Positions 1 through 9,194 are shown, numbered from the stretch's first letter. The stretch: DNA of 51,550 nucleotides from an uncultured Eggerthella sp. (GCA_937998355.1 CALLDI010000004.1:1-51550), one strand, 5' to 3'. Notes: generated by a model from the sequence alone, not told the origin. Made by a program: numbers and translations.

Positions 1-1535
1 TTCTTCCAGCCTTTTGCAGCGTCTCCTGACGCATTGCAGTAATACCAGTTGGAGCCGCTCTTGATCCAACCAGTGCGCATGGCACCAGAAGAGTTCAGGA
101 AGTAGACCTTGCCAGAGACGGTGATCTTGCCTGTCTTCATCTTGCCATCGCTTGCCAAGTAGTACCACTTGCCCTTCACCTTTTGCCAGCCAGTAGCCAT
201 AGCGCCAGAGGACTTGAAGTAATACCAGGTATTAGAGATCTTCTGCCAGCCAGTCTTCATCCAGCCTTTGGAATCGAAGTAGTAGGTGGCATTGCCGATC
301 TTCTTCCAACCCGTAGCGTAGGCTCCATTCGAATAGCTATACCACCAGCCCTTAGAGCTGTGGACCCACTTACCCGTTACGGATACGGTCGGCTTCTGAT
401 CATCTGGCTGCGTAGTGTCAGGGTTCTTGTCTGGAGTCGTGGTCTGAGAAACGTCTTGCGGAGCGATGGATAGAGAGGGAGATGGATCCGTGATGCCAAG
501 ACCAGCGAAGTAGGACACGAGCGCAGAGGTGTCCTTGATCCGATTATTCTGACAATGAAGTTGCTCCAATTCCTTGTTCCCCGCGATACTCAATGAGGTG
601 AGCCTATTATTCGCACACCAAAGCTGATACAGCTTTGGACACTTCGAAAGATCGAGCGATGCGAGAACATTGTCGTTGCAGTACAAGTATGCGAGGGTCG
701 CGCAGTCCGAAAGACCGATGCTCGTTAGCTTGTTGAAAGAGCAATCAAGATTGTAAAGGTTGCGACATCCTGAAAGATTCAACGAAGCGAGCGTATTGCT
801 GTTGCACTGAACGACGGTCAAAGCGCTCTGACCTGCAAGATTCAAAGAAGAGAGCTTATTGTTATTGCATGCGAGCATGGTGAGCTGACCGTTCTTGGAC
901 AAGTCAAGCGAAGCGATCGTATTCCCCGTACACTCAAGACTCTGAAGCTTCGTGCAGTGCGAGGTATTCAGCGAAGTGAGCTTATTATAACCGCAAGCGA
1001 GCGTGGTCAGATTCGGGCAGCCTGTCAGATCGAGCGCCGTAAGAAGATTATTGTTGACCTCGAGCGTCTTGAGCTTCGTACATCCTGAAAGATCGAGCGT
1101 GCTGATCTGGTTATTAGCACAGTTCAATGACTCGAGCTCGGAGCAACCTGCTACTTTGATCGAACGAAGATCAGCGCTCGAGCAGATGAAGGATGAAAGC
1201 TGGGCGCATTGCGTCATATCGAGCGACGTGATGCTTCCCAAGCTTGCGAATATGGCTATCTTCTGAACAGGCAAGCCTCCCAATTCCGCAGGAATCTGAG
1301 CCGAAGTAGCCGTGCTGCTCGTGATATCGGTAACGATAGCGCCATCAGCGGTCACATCGTAGGTGTAGGTAATATCACCTTTCGTCTCAGTCTTCGATTC
1401 GGCCGCAAAAGCGCTCGAAGCAGACATGAACACTGCTACCAAAGCAATCATAAGACCGAGCAGAACGGTCGATGTGCGCGCTGCGATCGTCGGTCTCTGC
1501 TGGATCGATGATGCGAACTTGTCACGATAGAGCAT
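1..1535 (-). CDS. Secreted LRR and cell-wall-repeat protein, C-terminus cut by window edge
   Basis: About 511 codons are visible; the 3' end lies before base 1. The ATG at 1535-1533 follows AAAGGAG at good spacing. The protein opens with a basic N-region of about 23 residues, a hydrophobic segment and a likely signal-peptidase site after SSAFA. Residues of about 80-320 are short leucine-rich repeats of the type LTSLDLSGC..L..L.C..N, each with a cysteine. A Thr/Pro/Asp linker follows (around 345-375), then tandem 20-residue repeats of the form GW.K..G.WYYF.SSGAM.TGW, the choline-binding/cell-wall-binding repeat family. Family knowledge suggests a wall-attached surface protein; its ligand is unknown. 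No separate promoter is evident in the 110 bp before it, so it may be read from the upstream homologue. A 71-bp stretch (235-305) is identical to part of the gene at 4184-6211. Confidence 0.9.
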   Translation of the reverse strand, partial: MLYRDKFASSIQQRPTIAARTSTVLLGLMIALVAVFMSASSAFAAESKTETKGDITYTYDVTADGAIVTDITSSTATSAQIPAELGGLPVQKIAIFASLGSITSLDMTQCAQLSSFICSSADLRSIKVAGCSELESLNCANNQISTLDLSGCTKLKTLEVNNNLLTALDLTGCPNLTTLACGYNKLTSLNTSHCTKLQSLECTGNTIASLDLSKNGQLTMLACNNNKLSSLNLAGQSALTVVQCNSNTLASLNLSGCRNLYNLDCSFNKLTSIGLSDCATLAYLYCNDNVLASLDLSKCPKLYQLWCANNRLTSLSIAGNKELEQLHCQNNRIKDTSALVSYFAGLGITDPSPSLSIAPQDVSQTTTPDKNPDTTQPDDQKPTVSVTGKWVHSSKGWWYSYSNGAYATGWKKIGNATYYFDSKGWMKTGWQKISNTWYYFKSSGAMATGWQKVKGKWYYLASDGKMKTGKITVSGKVYFLNSSGAMRTGWIKSGSNWYYCNASGDAAKGWK

Positions 1536-1646
1536 GTTGTTTCTCCTTTTTCTTCAAGAGGCACGGTCGATCTCGTACCCACGCTCAAGGGAACGGCTGC
1601 GAATGCCTTGTCGGTCGAGCAGGCGAGAGCACGTAGGCAGAAAGAC

Positions 1647-4031
1647 CTATTGCCTGATCCCATCGCTTCCGACGTAATGGCCTCCGATCCATGTATTCTT
1701 AGCCATCTCTCCCGAAAGATCGAAGTAATACCATTTATCGTTTATCTTTTGCCAGCCGACGACCATCTTACCTGTGCTCGATAAGTAATAGACCGTTCCA
1801 CTGTCGTTGATCCAACCGGTCATCATCTTGCCTTCGGCATTGAAGTAGTACCGAGCGCCTCGAATATCCTGCCAGCCCGTTACCATCGCACCCGATTTGC
1901 CATAGTAATACCAGATACTGCCCTCTTTATACCAGCCGACCTTCATGTCGCCATTCGGAGAATTGAAAAGATATGCGTCGCCATCTATGCCACGCTTCCC
2001 TGTCACCATCTGGCCGTCGAGCGGATCAAGGTAATACCACTTGTTCTTGCTTTTGGTCCAGCCCTTCAGCATCGCTCCTGACGCATCGAAACGATACCAA
2101 GCACCACTGAGCTTCTGCCAGCCAGTCAGCATCCTACCCGTGCTCGCAAGGTAATACATAGTGCCACTATCGTTGAGCCAACCGGTCATCATCTTGCCTT
2201 CAGCATTGAAGTAGTACCACTTATTCGCTACTTTTTGCCACCCTGTAGCCATCGCTCCTGAATTCGTATAGTAATACCAAACGCTCCCCTTCTTGCGCCA
2301 ACCGATCTTCATGTCGCCCTTAGGAGAATTAAAATAGTATCCCTTACCGTCTATACCGCGCTCGCCCGTTACCATCTGGCCATCGAGCGGATCGAGGTAA
2401 TACCATTTCTTCTTCGACTTCACCCAGCCTTCCGACATAGCGCCTGAAGTGCCGAAATGATACCAAGCGCCGCTGAGCTTCTGCCAGCCGGTCACCATCC
2501 TACCCGTGCTCGCGAGATAATACGTAGTTCCACTATCGTTGAGCCAGCCGGTCATCATCTGGCCGTTCGAGCGCAGATAATACCACTTATTCTTCACCTT
2601 GACCCAGCCCGTGGACATAGCGCCCGACTTACTGAAGTAATACCAAGCCCCGCTGAGCTTCTGCCAACCAGTCACCATGACGCCAGAGCTTGAAAGATAA
2701 TACGAACGACCGCTGTCATTGAGCCAGCCGGTCATGCGTTTTCCTTCTGAATCGAGGTAATACCACCGATTGCTCGATTTCACCCATCCGTGCTGCAATT
2801 CTCCTGATCTGCTGAAGTAGTACCAATAGCCATCGATCTTCTGCCAATTGGTCTTCATCCAACCACGCGAGTCAAGATAGTAGATGCCCGTAGGAAGCTC
2901 GAGCCATCCACGTGCATATGACCCGTCTCCATAGTCATAGCGCCAACCATTGGAGCTATGCTTCCAAAAACCCGTAGGAGGATTGAACGTTCCTGAACTG
3001 CCAGGGGACGTTGACTCGTTACTACCCGAAGATGAAGAAGACGACGATGATGATGATGATGAGGATGATGAGCCCGTCGAACTCGAAGAACCAGAGCTGC
3101 TCTGCGAAGCATCCTGGGGCTCGATCGTACCTGTGTGCCCTGATTGCGCGAGCCATGTCTTCAGGGCTGAGGTGTTCGCGATCTTATTGTTCTGACAGTC
3201 GAGCGAAGTGAGCTTGGTGTTCTTGCTGATATCGAGCGCGGTCAATTGGTTGCTAGCGCATTGCAAGACGTTGAGCTGAGAGCACGCGGCAAGATTCAAC
3301 GCAGTGATCTTATTGTCGTTGCAAACAAGATCCGTGAGCGCAGTGCAGCTCGAAAGATCGAGTGACACGATGGAATTACCTGAACACTCTAGGTCAGCGA
3401 GCTTCGAACAGCCTGAAAGCGTCAGTATCCTTATGGAACAGTTGTTGAATGCCGCCGTAGTGATAGAAGGACATTTCGAAAGGTTTATCTGAGTGAAGTC
3501 GTTCTCGCTCGCTTCGATGGTCTTGAGCTTCGCGCATCCTGTCAGATCGAGCGAGGTGAGCGCATTACCCTGGCAACCCAGCGATTCAAGATTCGAGCAA
3601 CCTGAAACATCGAGCGAAACAAGACCTTGCTCATTGCATTCGAGAGCCGTGAGTCCAGAGCATGCTGACACATCGAGCGAAGTGATCGATCCGATATCGC
3701 CTAGCTCAAGAATGCGCTGCACGGGGCTTCCTGCTATCTGCGCAGGCACCGTTGCCGATGTTGCCGTATCGCTCGTGATACCGGTAACGATAGCTCCCCC
3801 GTCGCGAATCTCATAGATATACGTGATTCCAGCATCATCATCGGTCCAGATGTCTGCATGAGCACGCTGTGCAAAAGATGTGAGACACAAAACCCCTATG
3901 AGAAGACAGAGAAGAAGAGCGAAGCAACGCAGGCTTCGTATTCTTCTCCCCTTGTCGTGGGGTATGTGCTCGAGGGATGGAGCTTGAGAAACCATCGGAT
4001 CATGATGCGAGAACGACTGGTCGACGAACAT
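1647..4031 (-). CDS. Secreted LRR and cell-wall-repeat protein with poly-serine linker
   Basis: This 794-residue protein is homologous to its neighbours. I chose the ATG at 4031 because AAGAAGGTG precedes it; the GTG 51 bp upstream has no such site. An N-region of about 33 residues precedes a hydrophobic core and an AHA cleavage site, so the signal peptide is long. Leucine-rich repeats with cysteines run to about residue 285. A serine-rich linker follows, encoded by a (GAT/GAC/GAA)n trinucleotide run near 3026-3070, and then more than 20 wall-binding repeats. The wall-binding part shows a higher-order period of about 370 bp (copies start near 1800, 2168 and 2538), with blocks such as LNDSGTTYYLASTGRM repeated. 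The protein ends in the repeat domain without an LPXTG motif. It is probably a non-covalently wall-bound surface protein; ligand unknown. Confidence 0.9.
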   Translation of the reverse strand: MFVDQSFSHHDPMVSQAPSLEHIPHDKGRRIRSLRCFALLLCLLIGVLCLTSFAQRAHADIWTDDDAGITYIYEIRDGGAIVTGITSDTATSATVPAQIAGSPVQRILELGDIGSITSLDVSACSGLTALECNEQGLVSLDVSGCSNLESLGCQGNALTSLDLTGCAKLKTIEASENDFTQINLSKCPSITTAAFNNCSIRILTLSGCSKLADLECSGNSIVSLDLSSCTALTDLVCNDNKITALNLAACSQLNVLQCASNQLTALDISKNTKLTSLDCQNNKIANTSALKTWLAQSGHTGTIEPQDASQSSSGSSSSTGSSSSSSSSSSSSSSSGSNESTSPGSSGTFNPPTGFWKHSSNGWRYDYGDGSYARGWLELPTGIYYLDSRGWMKTNWQKIDGYWYYFSRSGELQHGWVKSSNRWYYLDSEGKRMTGWLNDSGRSYYLSSSGVMVTGWQKLSGAWYYFSKSGAMSTGWVKVKNKWYYLRSNGQMMTGWLNDSGTTYYLASTGRMVTGWQKLSGAWYHFGTSGAMSEGWVKSKKKWYYLDPLDGQMVTGERGIDGKGYYFNSPKGDMKIGWRKKGSVWYYYTNSGAMATGWQKVANKWYYFNAEGKMMTGWLNDSGTMYYLASTGRMLTGWQKLSGAWYRFDASGAMLKGWTKSKNKWYYLDPLDGQMVTGKRGIDGDAYLFNSPNGDMKVGWYKEGSIWYYYGKSGAMVTGWQDIRGARYYFNAEGKMMTGWINDSGTVYYLSSTGKMVVGWQKINDKWYYFDLSGEMAKNTWIGGHYVGSDGIRQ

Positions 4032-4126
4032 AACAAGACACCTTCTTGAGGAGTTGATTTGGGGCTTTTGACAGTTTAGCACGCGCGGTCTGATAAAGGT
4101 ATCGCTGGTAGAGCCTATACGGAATG

Positions 4127-4158
4127 AAAAAATGGGGCAAGAACTCGATCTTGCCCCA
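4127..4158 (-). terminator. Rho-independent terminator after the 4184-6211 gene
   Basis: A 10-bp perfect stem (4133-4142 with 4149-4158, TGGGGCAAGA and its complement) with a 6-nt loop is followed on the minus strand by a run of six T. It lies 25 nt after the stop codon of the surface-protein gene at 4184-6211 and should separate it from the next surface gene downstream. A possible -10 (TAAACT, 4078-4073) for that next gene lies just beyond it, but I see no convincing -35. Confidence 0.9.
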
Positions 4159-4183
4159 CGTTCATCGCATTCATCGAAGGATA

Positions 4184-6211
4184 CTAGCGCGTCTTACCTT
4201 TGACCCACTTGCCAGCCTTATCGACGTAGTACTTACCACCATCGACCCAGGCGCTCGTAGCCATCACGCCCTTGGAATCGACCCAGTACTTGCCTGAGAT
4301 CCACGCGTTGGTCTTCAAGGTGCCGCCGCTGGTGTAGTAATAGTAATCGCCGTTGGAATCCTTCACCCAGCCGGTCTTAAGGGCACCTGAACCGTTGAAG
4401 AAATAAGGCTTGCCAGAGATGGTCTGCTTGCCCGTTGCCATCTTGCCATCGGTTGCGAGGTAATACCACTTGCCAGAGAGCTTCTTCCAGCCCTTGGCCA
4501 TATCTCCTCCGCCATTGAAGTAATACCAGGTGCCTGAGATCTTCTGCCAACCCTTGGTCATGGCGCCGGAGGATTTGAGATAGTAGGTCTTGCCCTTGTC
4601 GTCTGCCCAACCGGTCTTCATGACGTAGTCGCTACCCATGAAGTACCAGGTGTTCTTCACCTTCGTCCAGCCTTTGGTAGCTTCACCGGAGGATTTGCAG
4701 TAGTACCACTTGGAGCCGCTCTGGATCCAGCCAGTGCGCATGGCACCAGAGGAGTTCAAGAAGTAGGTCTTACCGGAGATGGTCTGCTTACCAGTTGCCA
4801 TCTTGCCATCGGTACCGAGGTAGTACCACTTACCAGAGACCTTCTGCCAACCGGTCGCCATAGCGCCAGAGGACTTGAAGTAGTACCAGGTGCCTGAGAT
4901 CTTCTGCCAGCCAGTCTTCATCCAGCCTTTGGAATCGAAGTAGTAGGTGGCATTGCCGATCTTCTTGAGTCCTTTAGCGTAGGACTTATCGGAATACTGA
5001 TACCACCAACCTTTGGAGTTGTGCATCCATTTGCCTGAAGTGGATGTTGCAGAACCAGCGTTCGGTCCCGAACCGCTGGTTGCCTTCTGTGGCAGCACCG
5101 TGCCGGAATGACCAGCTACCTTCAGCCATGACTCGAGAGAAGCAGTGTTAGCGATCTTGTTGTTGTCGCACTCAAGCTGCGTTAGTTTCGGATTCTTGCT
5201 CACGTCCAAAGATGTGAGTTCGTTGTTCTCGCACCACAAACGCTGCAACGCAGAACACTTCGAAACATTGAGACCAGCGATAAGGTTGTAAGAACAATTG
5301 AGCCACTCTAACTTGGTGTTCTTGGAAACATCCAAAGAAGCGAGCTCGTTCTGCTGACATTGAAGATCGGTGATGAGCGTATTGCTCGTAATGGACAATG
5401 AGGACAACTTATTATTATCGCAAGCGAGCGTCTTGAGTTTCGTACAACCCGAAACGTTGAGCGTCTTCATCGAATTGCTGCCACAGTAGAGCGTCGTGAG
5501 TTTCTTACATGCTGAAACGTTCAGCGAGGTGAGTTTGTTCTCAGCGCATTGAAGATTCTGAAGTCCTGAGAGCTGCGAGAGGTCGATCGATGTGAGCGCA
5601 TTGTCCGTAAGATCCACCTTGGTCAATCGAGGACAAGCCGATGCCGAAAAAGAAGTGAGCTTATTGCTTCTACAAACGACATCAGCGAGCTGAGAACAGT
5701 TGGATATCTTCAAGGAAGAAAGACTACCTGATGTGGAAGAGACGAACTGCAGTTGAGAGCAATTCGACACACGAACAGAAAGCTTGTTCGAACCGTTGTA
5801 GCTTTGATACACACCGACGATGTTCGCATTATCCGAGATCTCGATATCCGATATCGAGCCAAGATCTCCCTGGATCATGACAGCATCGATCTTCTCGCCG
5901 TTGAGCGTACTTGGGATCTTCACAGCGTTCTTCTCGGTGCTATAGATACCCGCTATGCTCGTTCCGCCAACTATGCCATGCACATCATCCGAAAATCCGC
6001 CGATCGTGTACACTACCCCATCAACGGTCACCTGTTCAGCATGAGCATCGTCAACAGGCACGCAAGCAAGGAGAACGAACAGCACCAAAGAAACGAGCGC
6101 GATGCTCAGCTTCATGAATGCATTTTGCGAAATCGATCGCGCGCGCACCTCCTCGCAAGAAGAATACGCAACGTTCTTTTGAGCCGAATGAAGCTGACCG
6201 ACCTTCACCAT
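4184..6211 (-). CDS. Secreted LRR and cell-wall-repeat protein
   Basis: The protein has 675 residues. The ATG at 6211 follows GAGGTG at close spacing; the GTG two codons earlier is less well placed. A polar N-region of about 33 residues precedes a hydrophobic stretch ending DDAHA, a likely signal-peptidase I site. Cysteine-bearing leucine-rich repeats cover roughly residues 110-360. After a short Gly/Ser/Thr linker come about a dozen wall-binding repeats (GWQKISGTWYYFKSSGAMAT type). The C-terminus switches to a shorter repeat form, ISGKYWVDSKGVMATSAW then VDGGKYYVDKAGKWVKG, which recurs at the end of the 51414 gene and within the 48745 gene. The gene has its own promoter and terminator. It is probably an envelope-attached surface protein; the binding target cannot be read from the sequence. 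Confidence 0.92.
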   Translation of the reverse strand: MVKVGQLHSAQKNVAYSSCEEVRARSISQNAFMKLSIALVSLVLFVLLACVPVDDAHAEQVTVDGVVYTIGGFSDDVHGIVGGTSIAGIYSTEKNAVKIPSTLNGEKIDAVMIQGDLGSISDIEISDNANIVGVYQSYNGSNKLSVRVSNCSQLQFVSSTSGSLSSLKISNCSQLADVVCRSNKLTSFSASACPRLTKVDLTDNALTSIDLSQLSGLQNLQCAENKLTSLNVSACKKLTTLYCGSNSMKTLNVSGCTKLKTLACDNNKLSSLSITSNTLITDLQCQQNELASLDVSKNTKLEWLNCSYNLIAGLNVSKCSALQRLWCENNELTSLDVSKNPKLTQLECDNNKIANTASLESWLKVAGHSGTVLPQKATSGSGPNAGSATSTSGKWMHNSKGWWYQYSDKSYAKGLKKIGNATYYFDSKGWMKTGWQKISGTWYYFKSSGAMATGWQKVSGKWYYLGTDGKMATGKQTISGKTYFLNSSGAMRTGWIQSGSKWYYCKSSGEATKGWTKVKNTWYFMGSDYVMKTGWADDKGKTYYLKSSGAMTKGWQKISGTWYYFNGGGDMAKGWKKLSGKWYYLATDGKMATGKQTISGKPYFFNGSGALKTGWVKDSNGDYYYYTSGGTLKTNAWISGKYWVDSKGVMATSAWVDGGKYYVDKAGKWVKGKTR

Positions 6212-6270
6212 AGACACCTCTCTTCTCTCACGATCGCCTTAGAGCTACGAAAGCTCATCATGACTAGAGC

Positions 6271-6300
6271 ATTTTACAAGTGCGCGAAGACCGATAGCAA
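6271..6300 (-). promoter_or_regulatory. Sigma70-type promoter for the 4184-6211 surface gene
   Basis: On the minus strand, TTGCTA (6300-6295) and TAAAAT (6276-6271) are separated by 18 bp. The same -35 hexamer and spacing occur in front of rimP. A small hairpin, GAGCT with AGCTC, lies in the roughly 55-nt leader before the gene. Confidence 0.6.
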
Positions 6301-6318
6301 CTACTTGGAAGGAGAATC

Positions 6319-7113
6319 CTACTTATCACCTGAATCATCGAACGAATGGGAGCCGATATGGTGACGTGAGAGGAAATCCATGATGCGGTTGCTGAAGATG
6401 AGCGCGAGGATAGCGAGCAAGATGAGCACACCGAAGATGACCACGCTCGTCCAGATGTTCCCATCGATCAGGCCATCGGCAGCATAGGCGGAAAGGACCA
6501 CGCCAGGCGTGCGCGCGATGGTGGTGATAGCGACGAACGGCTTCACTTTCATATCGGTGAGAGGGACCAGATAAGTGAAGGTATCCTTCGGAAGTCCAGG
6601 AATGAGGAAGAGGATGAAGACGATGATGCCCAAACGACCAGTATGCTCGAAATCTTCGAATTTCTTCAAGAATTTCTCGGGCACCATATCCTTCACGAAC
6701 GGAGCACCGAGCTTGTGCACGATCAGATAGACGAAGGCGCTCGAGATCGCGCATCCGAACAAGATGAGGATCGATCCCCAGAGCGGCCCGTAGAGCATGC
6801 CGGCGGCCATCTGCGTGACCTCGCCCGGGATGAAGGCAACGACGACCTGGATGAACTGGAGCGCCAGCAGGATGACGACACCGAACGCACCTTTATCGCG
6901 AATGCGCTCGATGACCGTATCGACACCATCAGGCGAGAAGATGCCTTTGAACAGTGGCACCATCGCCACTACGATGACGATGCAGAGCGCGAAGAAAGCG
7001 ATCAGGCCCAGGAACTTGAACAGATCGGACTTCTTCACGTCTTTCCCGAACAGACGAATGACATCTTCGTGCTGTTCGGGCTCTTGTTCGCTCGAGCGAT
7101 CGTGCTTCACCAT
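6319..7113 (-). CDS. TVP38/TMEM64 (VTT domain) membrane protein
   Basis: The 264-residue protein has a charged, Glu-rich N-terminal tail of about 30 residues, a first membrane segment, and a VTT domain at about residues 65-215. The family signature is clear: FIPGEVTQMAAGMLYGPLWG in the middle, then a second re-entrant/TM region with FLIPGLPKDTFTYLVPL. Further membrane helices end near residue 250. DedA/VTT proteins are thought to act as lipid or proton-coupled transporters or scramblases in the cytoplasmic membrane; the exact role here is unknown. The ATG at 7113 is preceded by GGAG 8 nt away inside the end of coaBC. The coaBC stop directly abuts it (TAGTGATG), so translation is probably coupled. 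Confidence 0.88.
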   Translation of the reverse strand: MVKHDRSSEQEPEQHEDVIRLFGKDVKKSDLFKFLGLIAFFALCIVIVVAMVPLFKGIFSPDGVDTVIERIRDKGAFGVVILLALQFIQVVVAFIPGEVTQMAAGMLYGPLWGSILILFGCAISSAFVYLIVHKLGAPFVKDMVPEKFLKKFEDFEHTGRLGIIVFILFLIPGLPKDTFTYLVPLTDMKVKPFVAITTIARTPGVVLSAYAADGLIDGNIWTSVVIFGVLILLAILALIFSNRIMDFLSRHHIGSHSFDDSGDK

Positions 7114-7115
7114 CA

Positions 7116-8342
7116 CTACAACTCCATCGCTGCGATCTTATCGAGGATGATGCCCGCCAACTCCTTCTTCGTCATGCTCGGAAGGTGGTCTTCACCTGCA
7201 GGCGTTACGAGCCACACCTCGTCATCGTCCTTGCCGAAGACCTTGTCGCTACCCACTTCGTTCGCAACGATCATATCGGCATGCTTCTTCGTGAGCTTCT
7301 TGCGTGCATTCTCGACGACATCGTTGGTCTCGGCAGCGAAGCCGATGACGAACTGGTCTGCTTTGGACGCGCCAAGGGTCGCGAGCACATCAGGGTTCTC
7401 CACCAACGCGATATTCTTCAGTTCAGCATCGTTGACGCCCTTCTTGAGCTTCTTGTCCAGCTGGTTAGCCGGACGCACGTCAGCCACCGCAGCAGCGAAG
7501 ATACCCATATCGCACTGCTCGAAGAGCGGGGTCGCTGCCTCGAGCATATCGCGTGCCGATTCGACGAACACCACGTCCACGCCCGCAGGAACTGGAAGTG
7601 CCACAGGACCAGACACGAGCGTAACGCGCGCCCCGCGCGCTACAGCAGCTTCAGCGATCGCATAGCCGAACTTCCCCGACGAACGGTTGGTGATATAACG
7701 CACAGGGTCGATCGCCTCGACCGTAGGACCAGCGGTGATCATGATGCGCTTGCCAGCGAGCGGATGACCCGCGAACGCAGAACCGCCCGAAGGAGCCTCA
7801 TCGAGCATGCCGAGCACCGCCTCGACGATATCGGTAGGCTCGGGCAAACGGCCCTTCCCCACCTCGCCGCACGCTAGATACCCCGCATCGGGCTCGATGA
7901 ACGAAATACCACGCGCTTTCAGGCAGGCGATATTATCCTGCGTAGCGACGTTCTCGTACATATGAACATTCATGGCAGGCGCGATCATAAGAGGAGCCGT
8001 GGTGGCAAGAGCGGTCGTCGTGAGCAAATCGTCCGCAAGACCATGAGCGATCTTCGCCATGATGTTAGCGGTACAAGGAGCGATGAGGAACACATCGGCC
8101 TCTTGAGCGAGCGAGATATGGTGGATCGGATCTTGCGGATCGTCGAAAAGACCCAGTCCCACGGGCTCGTTCGTGAGCGCGCGGAACGTGAGCGGATCGA
8201 CGAAATGCGTCGCATGCTCGGTCATGACCACCTTCACGCGCACGTCCGCTTTCTGCAGACCGCGCACGATCTCGCATGCCTTGTAAGCAGCGATGCAACC
8301 GGTAACGCCGATGAGGACGGTCTTCTGTTGGGCAGAGGCCAT
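7116..8342 (-). CDS. coaBC: Bifunctional phosphopantothenoylcysteine decarboxylase / phosphopantothenate-cysteine ligase
   Basis: This 408-residue enzyme carries out two consecutive steps of coenzyme A synthesis: it joins cysteine to 4'-phosphopantothenate (CoaB) and decarboxylates the product (CoaC). The FMN-binding CoaC half (about 1-185) shows the flavoprotein start VLIGVTGCIAAYKACEI, the active-site histidine in HISLAQEADVF, the PAMNVHMY substrate clamp and the catalytic cysteine in GYLACGEVGKGRL. The CoaB half (about 200-405) starts with ITAGPTVEAIDPVRYITNRS and contains GFAAETND and the KK.AD.IVAN motif. I chose the ATG at 8342 for its AAGGAG; an in-frame extension upstream has no ribosome site. 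Length and domain order are normal for the fused bacterial enzyme. Confidence 0.97.
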   Translation of the reverse strand: MASAQQKTVLIGVTGCIAAYKACEIVRGLQKADVRVKVVMTEHATHFVDPLTFRALTNEPVGLGLFDDPQDPIHHISLAQEADVFLIAPCTANIMAKIAHGLADDLLTTTALATTAPLMIAPAMNVHMYENVATQDNIACLKARGISFIEPDAGYLACGEVGKGRLPEPTDIVEAVLGMLDEAPSGGSAFAGHPLAGKRIMITAGPTVEAIDPVRYITNRSSGKFGYAIAEAAVARGARVTLVSGPVALPVPAGVDVVFVESARDMLEAATPLFEQCDMGIFAAAVADVRPANQLDKKLKKGVNDAELKNIALVENPDVLATLGASKADQFVIGFAAETNDVVENARKKLTKKHADMIVANEVGSDKVFGKDDDEVWLVTPAGEDHLPSMTKKELAGIILDKIAAMEL

Positions 8343-8466
8343 ATTCTTCTCCTTGCTCCGAGATATCTTTGTTATTGTATGACAAGATGAAGCGCGGTGC
8401 TCAAGCGCGGCTAACTTCATCAAAACTTAATACGGACGTAAGACGATCGCATGAAAGGAGATGAAC

Positions 8467-9186
8467 GTGGAAGAACCCCAGCAGCCTGCCAAACAGGTCG
8501 TGCATGCGGTGACTTCCATGGTCTCCCCGCGCTATCTCGACCTCACGTTCGTGAAACTCTTCTGGATCTTCGTCGTCGGTTCGGTCTTCGGGCTCGTCAT
8601 CGAAGATGTATTCCACCTCATCGTCTATCACGAATGGGAAAGCCGCGCTGGCCTGGTCTGGGGTCCCTTCTCCCCGCTCTATGGCGTGGGCGCGGTGGTG
8701 CTGACGGTCTTCCTCAATCGCTTCTATTACACGCACAATCTCATCATCTTCATCATCGCGATGATCCTCGGCTCTGCCATGGAATATTTTGCGAGCCTCA
8801 TGATGGAGGTGTTTTGGCATGCCATCGCCTGGGATTACACGGGAACGTTCGGCTCGATCGATGGCCGCACGAACTTCTTCTTCGGCGTGATGTGGGGCAC
8901 GCTCGGTCTCGCATGGGTGCGTATCATCATGCCGTGCATCAAAAGGGTATTCAAGCATATCGATTTCAAGAACATCATCGTGCGCATCGTCTCGTTCGTG
9001 CTCATCGCATTCGTGACCGTCGATATCGCGGTCACCATCCTGGCGCTCCATCGCGAAGGGCAGCGCACCGAGAACATTCCGCCTGCGAGCCCGATCGACG
9101 TATGGCTGGATGAGGCATTCACCGACGAATGGATGCAGCAGCGCTTCGAGAACATGACCGTCTCGAGCGAGGTCGGCGCGAAATAG
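8467..9186 (+). CDS. PF06541-type multi-pass membrane protein (putative ABC transporter permease family)
   Basis: The 239-residue protein has about five hydrophobic segments. It matches the CmpB/PF06541 pattern seen in many Firmicutes and Actinobacteria: an early FGLVIEDVFH segment, then GLVWGPFSPLYGVGA, an AMEYFAS helix and WDYTGTFGSIDGRTNFFFG. The database name 'putative ABC transporter permease' is not backed by an ATPase nearby, so the function is open. The start needs care. AAAGGAG sits directly against ATG 8461 with no spacing, whereas GTG 8467 has an ideal 6-nt gap, so GTG is preferred. The gene is divergent from coaBC and converges on the pseudouridine synthase gene with an 8-bp gap. 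Confidence 0.8.
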   Translation: MEEPQQPAKQVVHAVTSMVSPRYLDLTFVKLFWIFVVGSVFGLVIEDVFHLIVYHEWESRAGLVWGPFSPLYGVGAVVLTVFLNRFYYTHNLIIFIIAMILGSAMEYFASLMMEVFWHAIAWDYTGTFGSIDGRTNFFFGVMWGTLGLAWVRIIMPCIKRVFKHIDFKNIIVRIVSFVLIAFVTVDIAVTILALHREGQRTENIPPASPIDVWLDEAFTDEWMQQRFENMTVSSEVGAK

Positions 9187-9194
9187 CGGCCACG

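Noticed and set aside
1700..2900. Regularly spaced repeats that could be mistaken for a CRISPR array
   Set aside because: The spacing is about 60-63 bp throughout and in frame, coding for 20-21-residue wall-binding repeats; there are no unique spacers or cas genes.
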